Shown in pieces: positions 53,208-62,253 of a stretch of DNA of 64,000 nucleotides. A model generated the notes under the pieces. The model made no database searches, was not told the DNA's origin, and saw only the letters and a program-made list of their open reading frames with translations. Numbering within the stretch: position 1 is the stretch's first letter; every line of letters begins with the position of its first letter. The position numbers and the translations under genes are program-made. This DNA is from an uncultured Pelagibacteraceae bacterium (lineage in GTDB: Bacteria; Pseudomonadota; Alphaproteobacteria; Pelagibacterales; Pelagibacteraceae): NCBI GenBank assembly GCA_902520695.1, contig CABYOT010000002.1:1-64000 (forward strand). Reading direction: 5' to 3'.

Positions 53208-54419
53208 ATGATTACTAAAGTAAATAAAAGCATTATCATATTTTGTATTTTTGCCTTTGGTTTTTTATTATCAAATCTTGTTAGATCTATTACTGCAACA
53301 TTAACGCCAGTCCTGACATATGAATTCGATTTAACAGCAGGTAATTTAGGACTGTTAGCAGGAGGCTATTTTATTGGCTTTTCAATTATGCAAGTCCCAA
53401 TAGGACTATTACTTGATAAGTTTGGACCAAAAAAGGTTGTTGGGTATTTTTTAATAATTGCATTGGTAGGAACCTTATCATTTGCATTAGCAAAAAGTTT
53501 TTCTGGGTTGCTTATTTCAAGAATATTTATTGGGATCGGCGTGAGTGCTTGTATGATGGGGCCACTAACAGGATATAGAGTTTGGTTTGCTGAAAAATAT
53601 CAACAGCGCGCTAATTCATGGATGTTAATGGTTGCAAATATAGGTTTTGTATCATCTACTTTACCTGTCCAAATTTTATTACCATACATAGGATGGAGAT
53701 GGATTTTCATTTTAATAGCTATACTTATTTTAATAAGTATTATTTTAATTTTCTTATTCACTCCTAATTGGGAACAGAAAGAAAACTTCACTATTGATGA
53801 AGAAAAAAAAGGTTTAGCTCAAATTTGGAAGAATAAATTTTTTATCAGCATGGTACCATTAGCGTTTATTAATTATGGTGGTATACAGGCAATCCAAACA
53901 CTTTGGGCTGGTCCTTGGATGCTAAATATTACAGGCTATTCTCCATTTCAAAGTGCTACAGGCTTGTTTTGGATCAATGTAACTATGTTAGCATCATACT
54001 TTTTATGGGGATATATTCTCCCCAAACTCTCTGATTATGGAATAAGTAGTGTTAAACTTATTACATTTGGACTTCCAATAAGTTACTTTGTTTTTTTTCT
54101 AATAATCTTTTTTGGTCCTAAAGCTGGAGCTTTTTTATTTGCAATATACATTATGACTTCAATTGTAATTTCTCTAACTCAACCAGCAATAGCTTTAAAC
54201 TTTTCACAAAATTTAGCAGGAAAGTCACTTACTTCATATAATGTATTTATTCATTCAGGAACATTCTTTATGCAATGGGGTATTGGATTATTTATAGACT
54301 TATTTAATTCTATAGGATTTGATATTGTAGGTAGTTATAGAATTTCTTTTTCAATTTTTTTAATTCTTTGTATATTAAGTTATATTTTTTTCATTTATCT
54401 AAACAGAAATAATGATTAA
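53208..54419 (+). CDS. Major facilitator superfamily transporter
   Basis: A 403-residue carrier with 12 membrane helices. GGYFIGFSIMQVPIGLLLDKFGPKKVVGYFLIIA includes the family A-motif (GxxxDRxGRR-like: LLDKFGPKK), and SRIFIGIGVSACMMGPLTGYRVWF follows in helix 4. The branch resembles nitrate/organic-anion-type or CynX-like porters, but substrate cannot be read from sequence. It is divergent from the GGT gene by 29 bases and overlaps the alpha/beta hydrolase start by 8 bases. Confidence 0.85.
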   Translation: MITKVNKSIIIFCIFAFGFLLSNLVRSITATLTPVLTYEFDLTAGNLGLLAGGYFIGFSIMQVPIGLLLDKFGPKKVVGYFLIIALVGTLSFALAKSFSGLLISRIFIGIGVSACMMGPLTGYRVWFAEKYQQRANSWMLMVANIGFVSSTLPVQILLPYIGWRWIFILIAILILISIILIFLFTPNWEQKENFTIDEEKKGLAQIWKNKFFISMVPLAFINYGGIQAIQTLWAGPWMLNITGYSPFQSATGLFWINVTMLASYFLWGYILPKLSDYGISSVKLITFGLPISYFVFFLIIFFGPKAGAFLFAIYIMTSIVISLTQPAIALNFSQNLAGKSLTSYNVFIHSGTFFMQWGIGLFIDLFNSIGFDIVGSYRISFSIFLILCILSYIFFIYLNRNND

Positions 54420-55221
54420 TAAAAAAATGACACTAACAAATATATTATTATTAATATTAATAATTTATACGTTTATTTGCATTTTTATTTTTTTTTATCA
54501 AAGAAATCTTCTGTACCATCCAGGAGAAAATAATTATTTAGACGAAGGACCTTTAAATCACAAAGTAGAAAAGGTATTTATTAACTCTGAAAGTAGTTTG
54601 GTCGGATGGCACTTTCAAAAGAACGAAAATTATAAGACTATATTACTTTTTCATGGCAATGCTGGCAAACTTGATAATCGTATTTATAAGTTAAATGAAT
54701 TCTCAAAAATGAATGTTAACTATTTGATATTTGCTTATAGGGGATTTAGTGGAAATGATGGAAAACCTTCAGAATTAGGTCTTTATGAGGATGCTTTGGC
54801 AGCAAAAAAATGGCTAAATTCCAAGAAAATTGAAGATAAAAATATAATCTTGTACGGGGAGTCGTTGGGTACAGCAATTGCATTAAATCTAGCACAAGAT
54901 TATTCTTTTAGTGGTGTGATATTAGAGTCACCGTTCACGTCTATGGAAACACTAGCAAAAAGTTATTATCCATATTTGCCAGTTAAATATTTGTTAAAAG
55001 ATAAATACAATTCGATTAGCAAATTGAATAAAAATACATCTCCAATTCTTGTAATGCATGGTATGAAAGATAAAATTGTGCCATTTAAAATGGGAAAAGA
55101 AATTTATGATAAATTTAATGGAAAAAAATCAAGTTTTTTTGTTGAAAATGATGATCATATGATGGATTTTAACAAAAATCTCATAAACTCAATTGAGTTA
55201 TTTATTACAGAATTAAATTAA
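54412..55221 (+). CDS. Membrane-anchored alpha/beta hydrolase (BEM46/YfhR-like)
   Basis: A 269-residue protein. An N-terminal hydrophobic helix (about 8-29) anchors it. The hydrolase fold shows LLFHGNAGKLDNRIYKL (oxyanion HGN), YRGFSGNDGKPSELG, the nucleophile elbow IILYGESLGTAIALN (G-x-S-x-G, Ser about 146), Asp in LVMHGMKDKIVPF, and the His in NDDHMMDF. This is the BEM46/YfhR family, serine hydrolases of unknown substrate. It overlaps the MFS gene by 8 bases, so the two are co-expressed. Confidence 0.87.
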   Translation: MINKKMTLTNILLLILIIYTFICIFIFFYQRNLLYHPGENNYLDEGPLNHKVEKVFINSESSLVGWHFQKNENYKTILLFHGNAGKLDNRIYKLNEFSKMNVNYLIFAYRGFSGNDGKPSELGLYEDALAAKKWLNSKKIEDKNIILYGESLGTAIALNLAQDYSFSGVILESPFTSMETLAKSYYPYLPVKYLLKDKYNSISKLNKNTSPILVMHGMKDKIVPFKMGKEIYDKFNGKKSSFFVENDDHMMDFNKNLINSIELFITELN

Positions 55222-55270
55222 GACACAATTCAAACAAATATTAAGCAACTTTACATTTTTAAAGTCATAT

Positions 55271-55831
55271 ATGGCAAGAATTTTATCTTTGTTAATTGTA
55301 ATTTTTTTTTCAAATTTTTCTCACGCTGAAATTAGCAACGAAACTAGGAATAAATATTTTTATGTTGGTAAAATGAAATCATATAATAGTCAATTTACAT
55401 TATATTTCAAAACAAGAGACAAAGCCATTTTGGCTAGAGGAGAAGATGCAAACTATATTAATGATTATCCACAAGATCTATATATTTATAATCATAATTC
55501 AAAAGAGGATCTCCCTTTACTAACATATGAATGGTTTCCTAAAAAAGTTAAAAAACTTGTAAAAAATTATACCTATCCAGTTTTTCCTGAGGACTTTGCA
55601 TATTATTTAATGAAAGATAATAATACTTTAATTTTAGTAAGTGGTAAAAAAAATTTTCATCAAAATCTAGAATATAATATTCAGTCTAAAAAATTAAAAA
55701 ATTTCGAGAATAACGGGAAACTAAATTTCATTATTTCAAGTTATGCAAAAGTTTGTGGATATGAAACAAATAAGAACAATTTTGAATGTTCTATTGAAAA
55801 ACCTTTAATTTCTAAAAATCTAATTAATTAA
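55271..55831 (+). CDS. Secreted protein of unknown function
   Basis: A 186-residue protein with a signal peptide (about 1-18, ending SHA before EISN). The mature part is beta-strand- and Tyr-rich (YVGKMKSYNSQFTLYFKTRD, DYPQDLYIYNHNSK), with two Cys residues near the C-terminus (KVCGYETNKNNFECSIE) that could form a disulfide in the periplasm. I do not recognise a family. The gene converges with ftsY, overlapping its stop by 8 bases. Confidence 0.6.
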   Translation: MARILSLLIVIFFSNFSHAEISNETRNKYFYVGKMKSYNSQFTLYFKTRDKAILARGEDANYINDYPQDLYIYNHNSKEDLPLLTYEWFPKKVKKLVKNYTYPVFPEDFAYYLMKDNNTLILVSGKKNFHQNLEYNIQSKKLKNFENNGKLNFIISSYAKVCGYETNKNNFECSIEKPLISKNLIN

Positions 55832-56741
55832 ATTGAGTAAATGCATCTGCAAATTGTTCAGCATTGAAAATTTGTAAATCATCTTCTTTTTCTCCAAGTC
55901 CAAGGCCTAAAATTGGAACCTTATATTTTTTTGAAATTGCAATTAGTACTCCTCCTTTTGCTGTCCCATCAAGTTTTGTCATAATTAAACCAGTAATTTT
56001 TATAATTTTATCAAATTCTTCAAGTTGATTTATTATATTTTGTCCGGAAGTTGCATCTAGAATTAAAACAACATCGTGAGGTGCACTTTCATCCGTTTTT
56101 TTTATAACATTTGCAATTTTTTTGAATTCATCCATTAAATTTTTCTTATTTTGCAATCTGCCAGCGGTATCAATTAGTACCCGACTAATATTGTTGTTTT
56201 TTGCATGTTCTATCGCCTTGTAAGCAACTGAAGCAGGATCAGACCCTGGATTTGATTTGATAATTGTTGCTCCAATCTTTTCAGACCAAGACTCTAATTG
56301 TTCTATTGCTGCTGCCCTAAAGGTATCACAAGCAGAAAATATTACTTCTGAGCCGTTATCTTTAAATATTTTACCAATTTTACCGATAGTGGTCGTCTTA
56401 CCTACCCCATTTACACCAGAAATTAATGTTACGTTTAAATTTTCTTTATTTTCAAAAAAATCTTTTCTTTCTAAGGGCACCATTAACTCTAAAATATATT
56501 CTTTTAAAATAGAATTTATTTCCTCAACCGCATTTTTCTTTGGGTCAATTTTTTTTTGAGAGATAATATTTTTTATTTCAGCTGAAGCATCAATACCAAC
56601 ATCAGAACTAATCAAAAATTCCTCTATTTTGTTTAATGTTTCGTCATCAATTTCCTTTTTTACTATTATTTCTCTAAGTCCTGAGGAAATACTATTAGCA
56701 CTTTTTTTAAAACCTAATTTAAACTTTTCAAAAATACCCAT
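55824..56741 (-). CDS. ftsY: Signal recognition particle receptor FtsY
   Basis: A 305-residue SRP-type GTPase. The NG domain is complete: G1 ISGVNGVGKTTTIGKIG near residue 105, RAAAIEQLESW, G3 LIDTAGRLQNK near 190, G4 ITGLIMTKLDGTAKGGVL near 245, and GLGLGEKEDDLQIF near the end. The acidic A domain of enterobacteria is absent, which is usual in alphaproteobacteria. It docks SRP-ribosome complexes at the membrane; its partner Ffh is encoded a kilobase away on the other strand. It overlaps dapF by one base. Confidence 0.96.
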   Translation of the reverse strand: MGIFEKFKLGFKKSANSISSGLREIIVKKEIDDETLNKIEEFLISSDVGIDASAEIKNIISQKKIDPKKNAVEEINSILKEYILELMVPLERKDFFENKENLNVTLISGVNGVGKTTTIGKIGKIFKDNGSEVIFSACDTFRAAAIEQLESWSEKIGATIIKSNPGSDPASVAYKAIEHAKNNNISRVLIDTAGRLQNKKNLMDEFKKIANVIKKTDESAPHDVVLILDATSGQNIINQLEEFDKIIKITGLIMTKLDGTAKGGVLIAISKKYKVPILGLGLGEKEDDLQIFNAEQFADAFTQFN

Positions 56742-57565
56742 TAGATATTTATATCTATTTCTATGATACTAGATACAGGTCCTTTCATATGAATTTGTTG
56801 ACTTTCATCAATAGAAATTATTAATTTTCCTAAACTGAATTCAATTTCAGTTCTAGAATTCTCTAATTTTTCTAAATTTGCAGCCACTGCTGTTGCGCAC
56901 GCAGCAGTTCCACATGCTTTTGTTAAACCTGCACCTCTTTCCCAAACTTTAATTTTATAATGATTTTCATTTAATTTTTGAGCAAGGGTGAAATTACATT
57001 TTTCTGGAAAAAATTCATGATTTTCGATCTTAGGTCCAATTTTTTCTAAATTGAAATTTTCTACATCATTAACAAAAAAAATAGTATGAGGATTACCTAC
57101 GTTAATAGCTATACCGCCAATCACTTCTTGGTTATTATTATCTTCTATAATTATTCCTAAATTTTTAGTGTCTAGTTTTTTAGATAAAGGAATTTCATTC
57201 CAATTAGTTTTTGGTACACCAATTATTGTTTCAACTTGACCATCATCAAGTAACTTTGAATTCAACTTTTTTGATGCTACTTGAACGCTTATATTTTTTG
57301 TATTTTTTTCTTTTGATAATAAGAAGGCTACACATCTTGTACCGTTACCACATGCGTCAGCTGCCGAACCATCAGAATTATAAAACTCTAGATCAGCATC
57401 AGCATTATCACTGTTGTTAATATAGACTAGTTGGTCACAACCAATAAAGTTTCGGTCACAAATTTTAATAATTTGATCCTTGTTTAATTCCACATTATTT
57501 GACCTATTATCAATAATTACAAAATCATTTCCAAGACCATCCATTTTAAAAGCTTTAAATTCCAT
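56741..57565 (-). CDS. dapF: Diaminopimelate epimerase
   Basis: A 274-residue enzyme converting LL- to meso-diaminopimelate for lysine and peptidoglycan. The two catalytic Cys are in DACGNGTRCVAFL near residue 71 and KACGTAACATAVA near 218. FKMDGLGNDFVIIDNR is the N-terminal signature and GVGNPHTIFFV-like INVGNPHTIFFVND lies near 153. It leads a dapF-ftsY operon. Upstream it faces the ffh leader RNA across about 60 bases, so the promoters are divergent. Confidence 0.96.
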   Translation of the reverse strand: MEFKAFKMDGLGNDFVIIDNRSNNVELNKDQIIKICDRNFIGCDQLVYINNSDNADADLEFYNSDGSAADACGNGTRCVAFLLSKEKNTKNISVQVASKKLNSKLLDDGQVETIIGVPKTNWNEIPLSKKLDTKNLGIIIEDNNNQEVIGGIAINVGNPHTIFFVNDVENFNLEKIGPKIENHEFFPEKCNFTLAQKLNENHYKIKVWERGAGLTKACGTAACATAVAANLEKLENSRTEIEFSLGKLIISIDESQQIHMKGPVSSIIEIDINI

Positions 57566-57589
57566 ATACTTCAGTATTTAACTTATTTA

Positions 57590-57615
57590 TTGACATTTTG
57601 AACCTCTATTATAGT
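57590..57615 (+). promoter_or_regulatory. Possible ffh promoter
   Basis: TTGACA (57590-57595) is a perfect -35 box and TATAGT (57610-57615) a good -10 box, but only 14 bases lie between them, less than the usual 16-18. Transcription from here would start about 57622 and include all three hairpins of the leader. Treat as a possible promoter only. Confidence 0.35.
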
Positions 57616-57627
57616 TTATCGCCGTTT

Positions 57628-57707
57628 CCGCAAAATACAGCAATTTGCGGTGTCTTTGGCAACAAAGAGATCGACACCAGTCAGCGAGAGTTCGCCCACT
57701 GGTGCGA
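57628..57707 (+). ncRNA. Structured leader RNA of ffh (three hairpins)
   Basis: Three consecutive perfect or near-perfect hairpins lie between dapF and ffh. P1: CCGCAAA (57628-57634) with TTTGCGG (57644-57650). P2: TCTTTG (57653-57658), GCAA tetraloop, CAAAGA (57663-57668). P3: TCG-A-CACCAGT (57671-57681, bulged A) with ACTGGTGCGA (57698-57707), enclosing GCGA-GAGT-TCGC. The segment is much more GC-rich than nearby genes and ends 18 bases before the ffh ATG. I recall a published candidate cis-regulatory RNA before the SRP protein gene in Candidatus Pelagibacter ubique; this is probably the same motif, likely autoregulating ffh. Confidence 0.75.
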
Positions 57708-57725
57708 TACTTGCTGGATGTGATT

Positions 57726-59084
57726 ATGTTTGAAAATTTAACAAATAAATTTGAAGAAATATTTTCTTCTTTAAAAAAGGCGCCCTCGCTTGATGAAAAG
57801 CAAGTAGATGAGGGTTTAAGAGAGATTAGGCTTGCTCTTTTAGAAGCGGATGTATCTTTAGAAGTTGTAAAAGAATTTATAAATAGAGTGAAACCCAAAG
57901 CTCTTGGTCAAGAGATCATCAGGTCTACTTCACCAGGACAGATGGTAGTTAAAGTTGTTAACGATGAGTTAATTTCTTTCTTAGGGGATAAAAATTCTGA
58001 TATTGAATTAAATGCAGTACCTCCTGTTCCAGTGATGTTAGTTGGGTTACAGGGTTCGGGAAAAACTACAACTACAGCTAAGTTAGCAAGATTTTTAGAG
58101 GCTAACAAAAAGAAAAAAGTTATGATGGCTAGTCTAGACGTTTACAGACCTGCTGCACAAGAGCAACTAAGACTTTTGGGTGAGCAAAATAATATAATAA
58201 CGCTTCCAGTCATCAAAGATCAACTTCCTGCAGATATTTGTAGAAGAGCGATTAGTGCTGCTAATCTCAATGGAGCAGATGTAATTCTATTTGATACAGC
58301 CGGAAGAACTCAGATTGATTTACAAATGATGAGTGAGATTAAACAAATTGAAAGTATTGTAAACCCGTCAGAAACAATTCTTGTCGCAGATTCTTTGACT
58401 GGGCAAGTAGCTGCCAATGTAGCTAAAGAATTTAAAAGCACAGTAAATCTAACAGGTATTATTCTTACAAGATCAGATGGTGATGGAAGAGGTGGAGCAG
58501 CATTAAGTATGAAATATGTTGCAGATGTTCCAATTAAATTTTTAGGAGTTGGTGAAAAGATAGAAAATTTTGAAGTTTTTCACCCAGACAGAATTGCCAA
58601 TAGAATTTTAGGTATGGGAGATATTGTTTCCCTTGTTGAAAAGGCTGCAGAAGATCTAGATGAAGAAAAATTAAAAAAAACAGAGGAAAAATTAAAAAAA
58701 GGTCAGTTCTCGTTAGAGGATTATCTTACTCAGCTAAGACAAATGAAAAAAATGGGTGGTATTGAAGGTATAATGTCTTTTTTGCCTGGTGTTTCAAAAG
58801 TTAAATCTCAAATGGATCAAGCTGGAGTGGATGAAAAAATAATTACTCAAAACGAGGCGGTAATATTATCTATGACTAAAAAAGAGCGTGAAAATCCTAA
58901 GATTATAGATGGTTCTAGAAAAAAAAGAATTGCTAATGGCTCAGGAACAGACGTAGCCACTATCAATAAATTGCTTAAGCAATTTAAGATGATGTCAGAA
59001 ATGATGAAAAAAATGTCTAAAGGAAATACAAAAGGGATGATGGATAAAGGCATACCACCAGAACTTTTTAATCAATTAAAATAA
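57726..59084 (+). CDS. ffh: Signal recognition particle protein Ffh
   Basis: A 452-residue GTPase that binds signal peptides of nascent membrane proteins. NG domain: VGLQGSGKTTTTAKLARFL near residue 102, LFDTAGRTQIDLQMM near 188, ILTRSDGDGRGGAALS near 245. The M domain has FSLEDYLTQLRQMKKMGGIEGIMSFLPGVSK and the Met-rich end MMSEMMKKMSKGN. The ATG at 57726 is the correct start; the same frame is open further back through the leader RNA (57645) but those codons are structured RNA. It leads an ffh-rpsP-trmD-rplS operon. Confidence 0.96.
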   Translation: MFENLTNKFEEIFSSLKKAPSLDEKQVDEGLREIRLALLEADVSLEVVKEFINRVKPKALGQEIIRSTSPGQMVVKVVNDELISFLGDKNSDIELNAVPPVPVMLVGLQGSGKTTTTAKLARFLEANKKKKVMMASLDVYRPAAQEQLRLLGEQNNIITLPVIKDQLPADICRRAISAANLNGADVILFDTAGRTQIDLQMMSEIKQIESIVNPSETILVADSLTGQVAANVAKEFKSTVNLTGIILTRSDGDGRGGAALSMKYVADVPIKFLGVGEKIENFEVFHPDRIANRILGMGDIVSLVEKAAEDLDEEKLKKTEEKLKKGQFSLEDYLTQLRQMKKMGGIEGIMSFLPGVSKVKSQMDQAGVDEKIITQNEAVILSMTKKERENPKIIDGSRKKRIANGSGTDVATINKLLKQFKMMSEMMKKMSKGNTKGMMDKGIPPELFNQLK

Positions 59085-59086
59085 AT

Positions 59087-59092
59087 AGGAGA
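59087..59092 (+). promoter_or_regulatory. Shine-Dalgarno site of rpsP
   Basis: AGGAGA lies four bases before the rpsP ATG at 59097, one of the few strong ribosome sites in the window, in keeping with a ribosomal protein gene. Confidence 0.65.
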
Positions 59093-59096
59093 ACAA

Positions 59097-59579
59097 ATGT
59101 TAAAGATGCGTTTATCAATGGGAGGAACTAAGAAGAGACCAGTATATAAAATAGTGGTTGCTGACAGCAGATTTCCAAGAGATGGAAGGTTTATAGAAAA
59201 ACTAGGTTTTTTTAATCCTCTAATTCCAAAAGAAAAAAAAGAAAGAATGGGATTAGATGTTGAGAGAGTTAAGTATTGGCTTGGTCAAGGGGCACAACCA
59301 ACAACTAGAGTTGCAAGATTATTAGGAGAAAATGAGATTATGCCTATGCCAGCAAAAGGTAATAATCCTCAAAAAGCAATTCCAAAAAAAGATAGAAAGA
59401 AAACTGATGAGGGTGGCGAAGCTAAAACAGAAGAGCCAAAAGCAGAGGCACCAAAAGAAGAAGCTAAAACAGAAGCTCCAAAAGAAGAAGCTAAAACAGA
59501 AGCTCCAAAAGAGGAAGCTAAAACAGAAGCTCCAAAAGAGGAAGCTAAAACAGAAGCTCCGAAGGAAGAAGCTAAATAG
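59097..59579 (+). CDS. rpsP: 30S ribosomal protein S16 with a charged repeat tail
   Basis: A 160-residue S16, nearly double the usual 80-90. The globular part (about 1-90) is ordinary: [38 protein letters not shown] and [12 protein letters not shown]. After about residue 100 comes a low-complexity tail that ends in five tandem copies of a nine-residue unit, APKEEAKTE (last copy shortened), encoded by a 27-base repeat at 59448-59576. The tail is highly charged and Pro/Ala-containing and would protrude from the 30S body. L19 of the same operon has an almost identical tail. The next gene, trmD, starts 5 bases after the stop. Confidence 0.95.
   Translation: MLKMRLSMGGTKKRPVYKIVVADSRFPRDGRFIEKLGFFNPLIPKEKKERMGLDVERVKYWLGQGAQPTTRVARLLGENEIMPMPAKGNNPQKAIPKKDRKKTDEGGEAKTEEPKAEAPKEEAKTEAPKEEAKTEAPKEEAKTEAPKEEAKTEAPKEEAK
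59448..59576 (+). repeat. 27-bp tandem repeat in rpsP (APKEEAKTE x5)
   Basis: Unit boundaries: 59448-59474, 59475-59501, 59502-59528, 59529-59555 and a 21-base partial 59556-59576. The copies differ at few sites (GAA/GAG and CCA/CCG), so they arose recently by slippage or recombination. Unit length is a multiple of three, keeping the frame. Confidence 0.95.
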
Positions 59580-59583
59580 AATA

Positions 59584-60267
59584 ATGTTTTTATCTAGAGT
59601 ATTTACGTTGTATCCTGAATATTTTCCTGGTTATTTGAGTAAAGGTCTTTTTGGAAAGTCAAAAGGAAAAGAATGGGATTTAGAAACAGTAAACATAAGA
59701 GATTATGCATTAGATAAACATAAAACTGTTGACGACACTCCTTATGGTGGCGGAAACGGAATGATTATGAAAGCAGATGTTTTGGCAAATTCATTAGACG
59801 CAAATATCAAGACTAAAGAAAAAACCCTTTATTTAAGTCCAAGAGGAAAAGTTTTTAATTCTAAACTTGCAAGAGAGTTTTCAAATGAAAAAACAATCAA
59901 TTTAATTTGTGGTCATTTCGAAGGAGTAGATGAAAGAATACTAGAAAGTAGAGATATTGAAGAGATTAGTATTGGTGACTTTGTATTATCAGGGGGTGAA
60001 GTTGCTGCATTTGTTGTAACAGACTCGATTCTAAGATTTATCCCAGGAATCCTAGGTAATATTAATTCCTCAAGAGATGAAAGTTTTGAGAATGGACTTC
60101 TTGAATATCCCCAATTCACAAAACCTCAAGTTTGGGAGAAAAAAAAGGTCCCAAATGTGCTAATTTCAGGTGATCACGCCAAAATTAAAGACTGGCGTTT
60201 ATCCCAATCTGAGGCTATAACACGCGACCGAAGGCCAGACTTATGGCAAAAATATAAGAAAAATTAA
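59584..60267 (+). CDS. trmD: tRNA (guanine-N1-)-methyltransferase TrmD
   Basis: A 227-residue SPOUT methyltransferase making m1G37 in tRNAs, which prevents frameshifting. [18 protein letters not shown] near residue 51, [16 protein letters not shown] near 108, [18 protein letters not shown] (trefoil knot) near 127, and the C-terminal [12 protein letters not shown]. The ATG at 59584 gives the normal [14 protein letters not shown] start. It follows rpsP by 4 bases; rimM, usually between these two, is absent here. Confidence 0.96.
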   Translation: MFLSRVFTLYPEYFPGYLSKGLFGKSKGKEWDLETVNIRDYALDKHKTVDDTPYGGGNGMIMKADVLANSLDANIKTKEKTLYLSPRGKVFNSKLAREFSNEKTINLICGHFEGVDERILESRDIEEISIGDFVLSGGEVAAFVVTDSILRFIPGILGNINSSRDESFENGLLEYPQFTKPQVWEKKKVPNVLISGDHAKIKDWRLSQSEAITRDRRPDLWQKYKKN

Positions 60268-60268
60268 A

Positions 60269-60838
60269 ATGAAAAATATTGAAGAAATAAACAGATCAAA
60301 TTTAAACAAGATTATTTCTGAGAGAAAACATCCTGATTTTTTCCCTGGAGATATCGTTAAAGTTGGAGTTAGGATAACAGAGGGTAAAAGAGACAGAATT
60401 CAATATTTTGAAGGTGTATGTATCGCAAAAAAGAGTAGAGACATCAATTCATCTTTTACTGTTAGAAAAATTTCTTTTGGTGAGGGAGTAGAAAGAACTT
60501 TTGCATTATACAGCCCAATTGTAGATACAATTAAAGTTGTAAGATCAGGAAAAGTAAGAAGAGCAAAATTATACTATCTAAGAGATAGAACTGGTAAATC
60601 TGCTAGAATAGCTGAAAAAATTAAGAAGACTATTGGTATTGATTTAGAAACTAAAATTAATGAAGTTACTGAGGAAAACGTAATGCCATCAACTGATCCT
60701 CAAACAGAAGCTCCTAAAGAGGAAGTTAAAGCAGAAGCTCCTAAAGAAGAAGTTAAAGCAGAAGCTCCTAAAGAAGAAGTTAAAGCAGCGCCTGTAAAAA
60801 CAGAAGAACCGAAAGAAAATCAAGAACAGAAAAAATAA
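60269..60838 (+). CDS. rplS: 50S ribosomal protein L19 with a charged repeat tail
   Basis: A 189-residue L19, compared with the usual 115-135. The globular part (about 1-120) is standard: [54 protein letters not shown], and [18 protein letters not shown]. The last 50 residues are a Glu/Lys/Pro/Ala tail with three tandem copies of EAPKEEVKA, very close to the S16 tail unit [10 protein letters not shown]19 sits at the 30S/50S interface. It starts 1 base after trmD. Confidence 0.95.
   Translation: MKNIEEINRSNLNKIISERKHPDFFPGDIVKVGVRITEGKRDRIQYFEGVCIAKKSRDINSSFTVRKISFGEGVERTFALYSPIVDTIKVVRSGKVRRAKLYYLRDRTGKSARIAEKIKKTIGIDLETKINEVTEENVMPSTDPQTEAPKEEVKAEAPKEEVKAEAPKEEVKAAPVKTEEPKENQEQKK
60707..60787 (+). 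repeat. 27-bp tandem repeat in rplS (EAPKEEVKA x3)
   Basis: Exact 27-base units at 60707-60733, 60734-60760 and 60761-60787; units two and three are identical and the first differs at one base (GAG/GAA). The unit encodes the same PKEE core as the rpsP repeat but with Val for Ala and different synonymous codons (CCT for CCA, GTT for GCT). Confidence 0.95.
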
Positions 60839-60849
60839 TTTTTTTCTAA

Positions 60850-62253
60850 ATGCCTTTTACAACTTACGATAAAATTTGGAATGATCATCTAGTTGATGAA
60901 CAACCTGATGGCACATCACTTTTGTTTGTAGATAGACATTTAATTCATGAAGTTACAAGCCCTCAAGCATTTGAAGGCTTAAGAAATTCAAACAGAAAAG
61001 TAAGACACCCTAAACTAACTCTAGCTGTTGCAGATCATAATGTTCCGACAACTGACAGGTCAAAAGGTATCGCAGATAAAGACTCGAGAATTCAAGTTGA
61101 AACTTTGAACAAAAACTGTAAGGAATTTGGAGTAGAGATTTTTGGAATGGATGATAAAAGACAAGGCATTGTCCATATCATAGGACCTGAACAAGGTTTT
61201 ACACAACCTGGAAATATTATTGTTTGTGGTGATAGTCATACTGCAACTCATGGAGCATTTGGAGCTTTAGCTTTTGGTATTGGAACTTCAGAAGTAGAAC
61301 ACGTTTTAGCAACACAAACTTTAGTTCAAAAAAAATCAAAAAACTTTAGAATTAGCGTAAATGGTTCATTACCTATTGGCGTAACATCAAAGGATGTCAT
61401 CCTGCAGATAATTGGAAAAATAGGAACGGCTGGTGGTACTGGTTATGTGATTGAGTATGCCGGTAACCTTATATCTAATCTAAGTGTTGAACAAAGAATG
61501 ACGATTTGCAACATGACGATTGAAGGTGGGGCAAGAGCAGGACTGATTCAACCAGATGAAAAGATATTTCAATATTTAAAAGGTAAACCAATGTCACCAA
61601 AAGGAGAAAACTGGGAAAAAGCTTTGGAATATTGGCATACATTGAAATCTGATAAGGACGCAAACTTTGATAAAGAGTTAACGTTAGATGGATCTCAAAT
61701 TAAACCAATGGTAACTTGGGGAACATCTCCCCAGGATGTGGTTGAAATAGACGGTAAAGTTCCCAATCCTGAAAGTGAAACTGACCCAGATAGAAAAAAT
61801 TCAATTAACAGATCATTAAATTATATGGGATTAAAACCAAATACGAATGTTAAAGATATTAAGATTGATAAAGTTTTTATAGGAAGCTGCACTAACGGTA
61901 GAATAGAAGATATAAGAGAAGCAGCTAAAATATTAAAAGATAAAAAAGTTGCATCACATGTACATGCAATGATTGTTCCAGGTTCTGGGTTAGTTAAAGA
62001 ACAAGCAGAGCAAGAGGGTCTGGATAAAATATTTTTAGAATCAGGCTTTGAATGGAGAGAGCCAGGCTGTTCAATGTGTCTAGCAATGAATGCGGATAAG
62101 CTTAAACCTGAAGAAAGATGTGCATCTACCTCTAATAGAAATTTTGAGGGTAGACAGGGAAGAGGTGGTAGAACACATTTAGTTAGTCCAGCAATGGCTG
62201 CAGCAGCTGCAATTTCTGGAAACTTAGATGATGTTAGAAAATACCAAAATTAA
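60850..62253 (+). CDS. leuC: 3-isopropylmalate dehydratase large subunit
   Basis: A 467-residue aconitase-family protein carrying the [4Fe-4S] cluster, which isomerises 2- to 3-isopropylmalate in leucine synthesis. The three cluster Cys are in [16 protein letters not shown] near residue 347 and [12 protein letters not shown] near 408. [31 protein letters not shown] and [18 protein letters not shown] are also intact. It is followed directly by leuD and leuB; leuA is not in the window. Confidence 0.97.
   Translation: MPFTTYDKIWNDHLVDEQPDGTSLLFVDRHLIHEVTSPQAFEGLRNSNRKVRHPKLTLAVADHNVPTTDRSKGIADKDSRIQVETLNKNCKEFGVEIFGMDDKRQGIVHIIGPEQGFTQPGNIIVCGDSHTATHGAFGALAFGIGTSEVEHVLATQTLVQKKSKNFRISVNGSLPIGVTSKDVILQIIGKIGTAGGTGYVIEYAGNLISNLSVEQRMTICNMTIEGGARAGLIQPDEKIFQYLKGKPMSPKGENWEKALEYWHTLKSDKDANFDKELTLDGSQIKPMVTWGTSPQDVVEIDGKVPNPESETDPDRKNSINRSLNYMGLKPNTNVKDIKIDKVFIGSCTNGRIEDIREAAKILKDKKVASHVHAMIVPGSGLVKEQAEQEGLDKIFLESGFEWREPGCSMCLAMNADKLKPEERCASTSNRNFEGRQGRGGRTHLVSPAMAAAAAISGNLDDVRKYQN

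Noticed and set aside
57645-57725. N-terminal extension of Ffh through the leader
   Set aside because: The codons lie in stems of the leader RNA and the usual Ffh N-terminus starts at the ATG at 57726.
57566-57725. SRP RNA (ffs) upstream of ffh
   Set aside because: The conserved helix 8 sequences with the GGAAGG/AGCAG loops are absent; the hairpins look like a leader instead.
59332-59583. TrmD frame open upstream through the rpsP repeat region
   Set aside because: The 27-base repeat is a multiple of three, so all frames stay open or closed together; the alternative reading gives a Lys/Gln-rich peptide unlike any TrmD N-terminus. It is a shadow of the rpsP tail.
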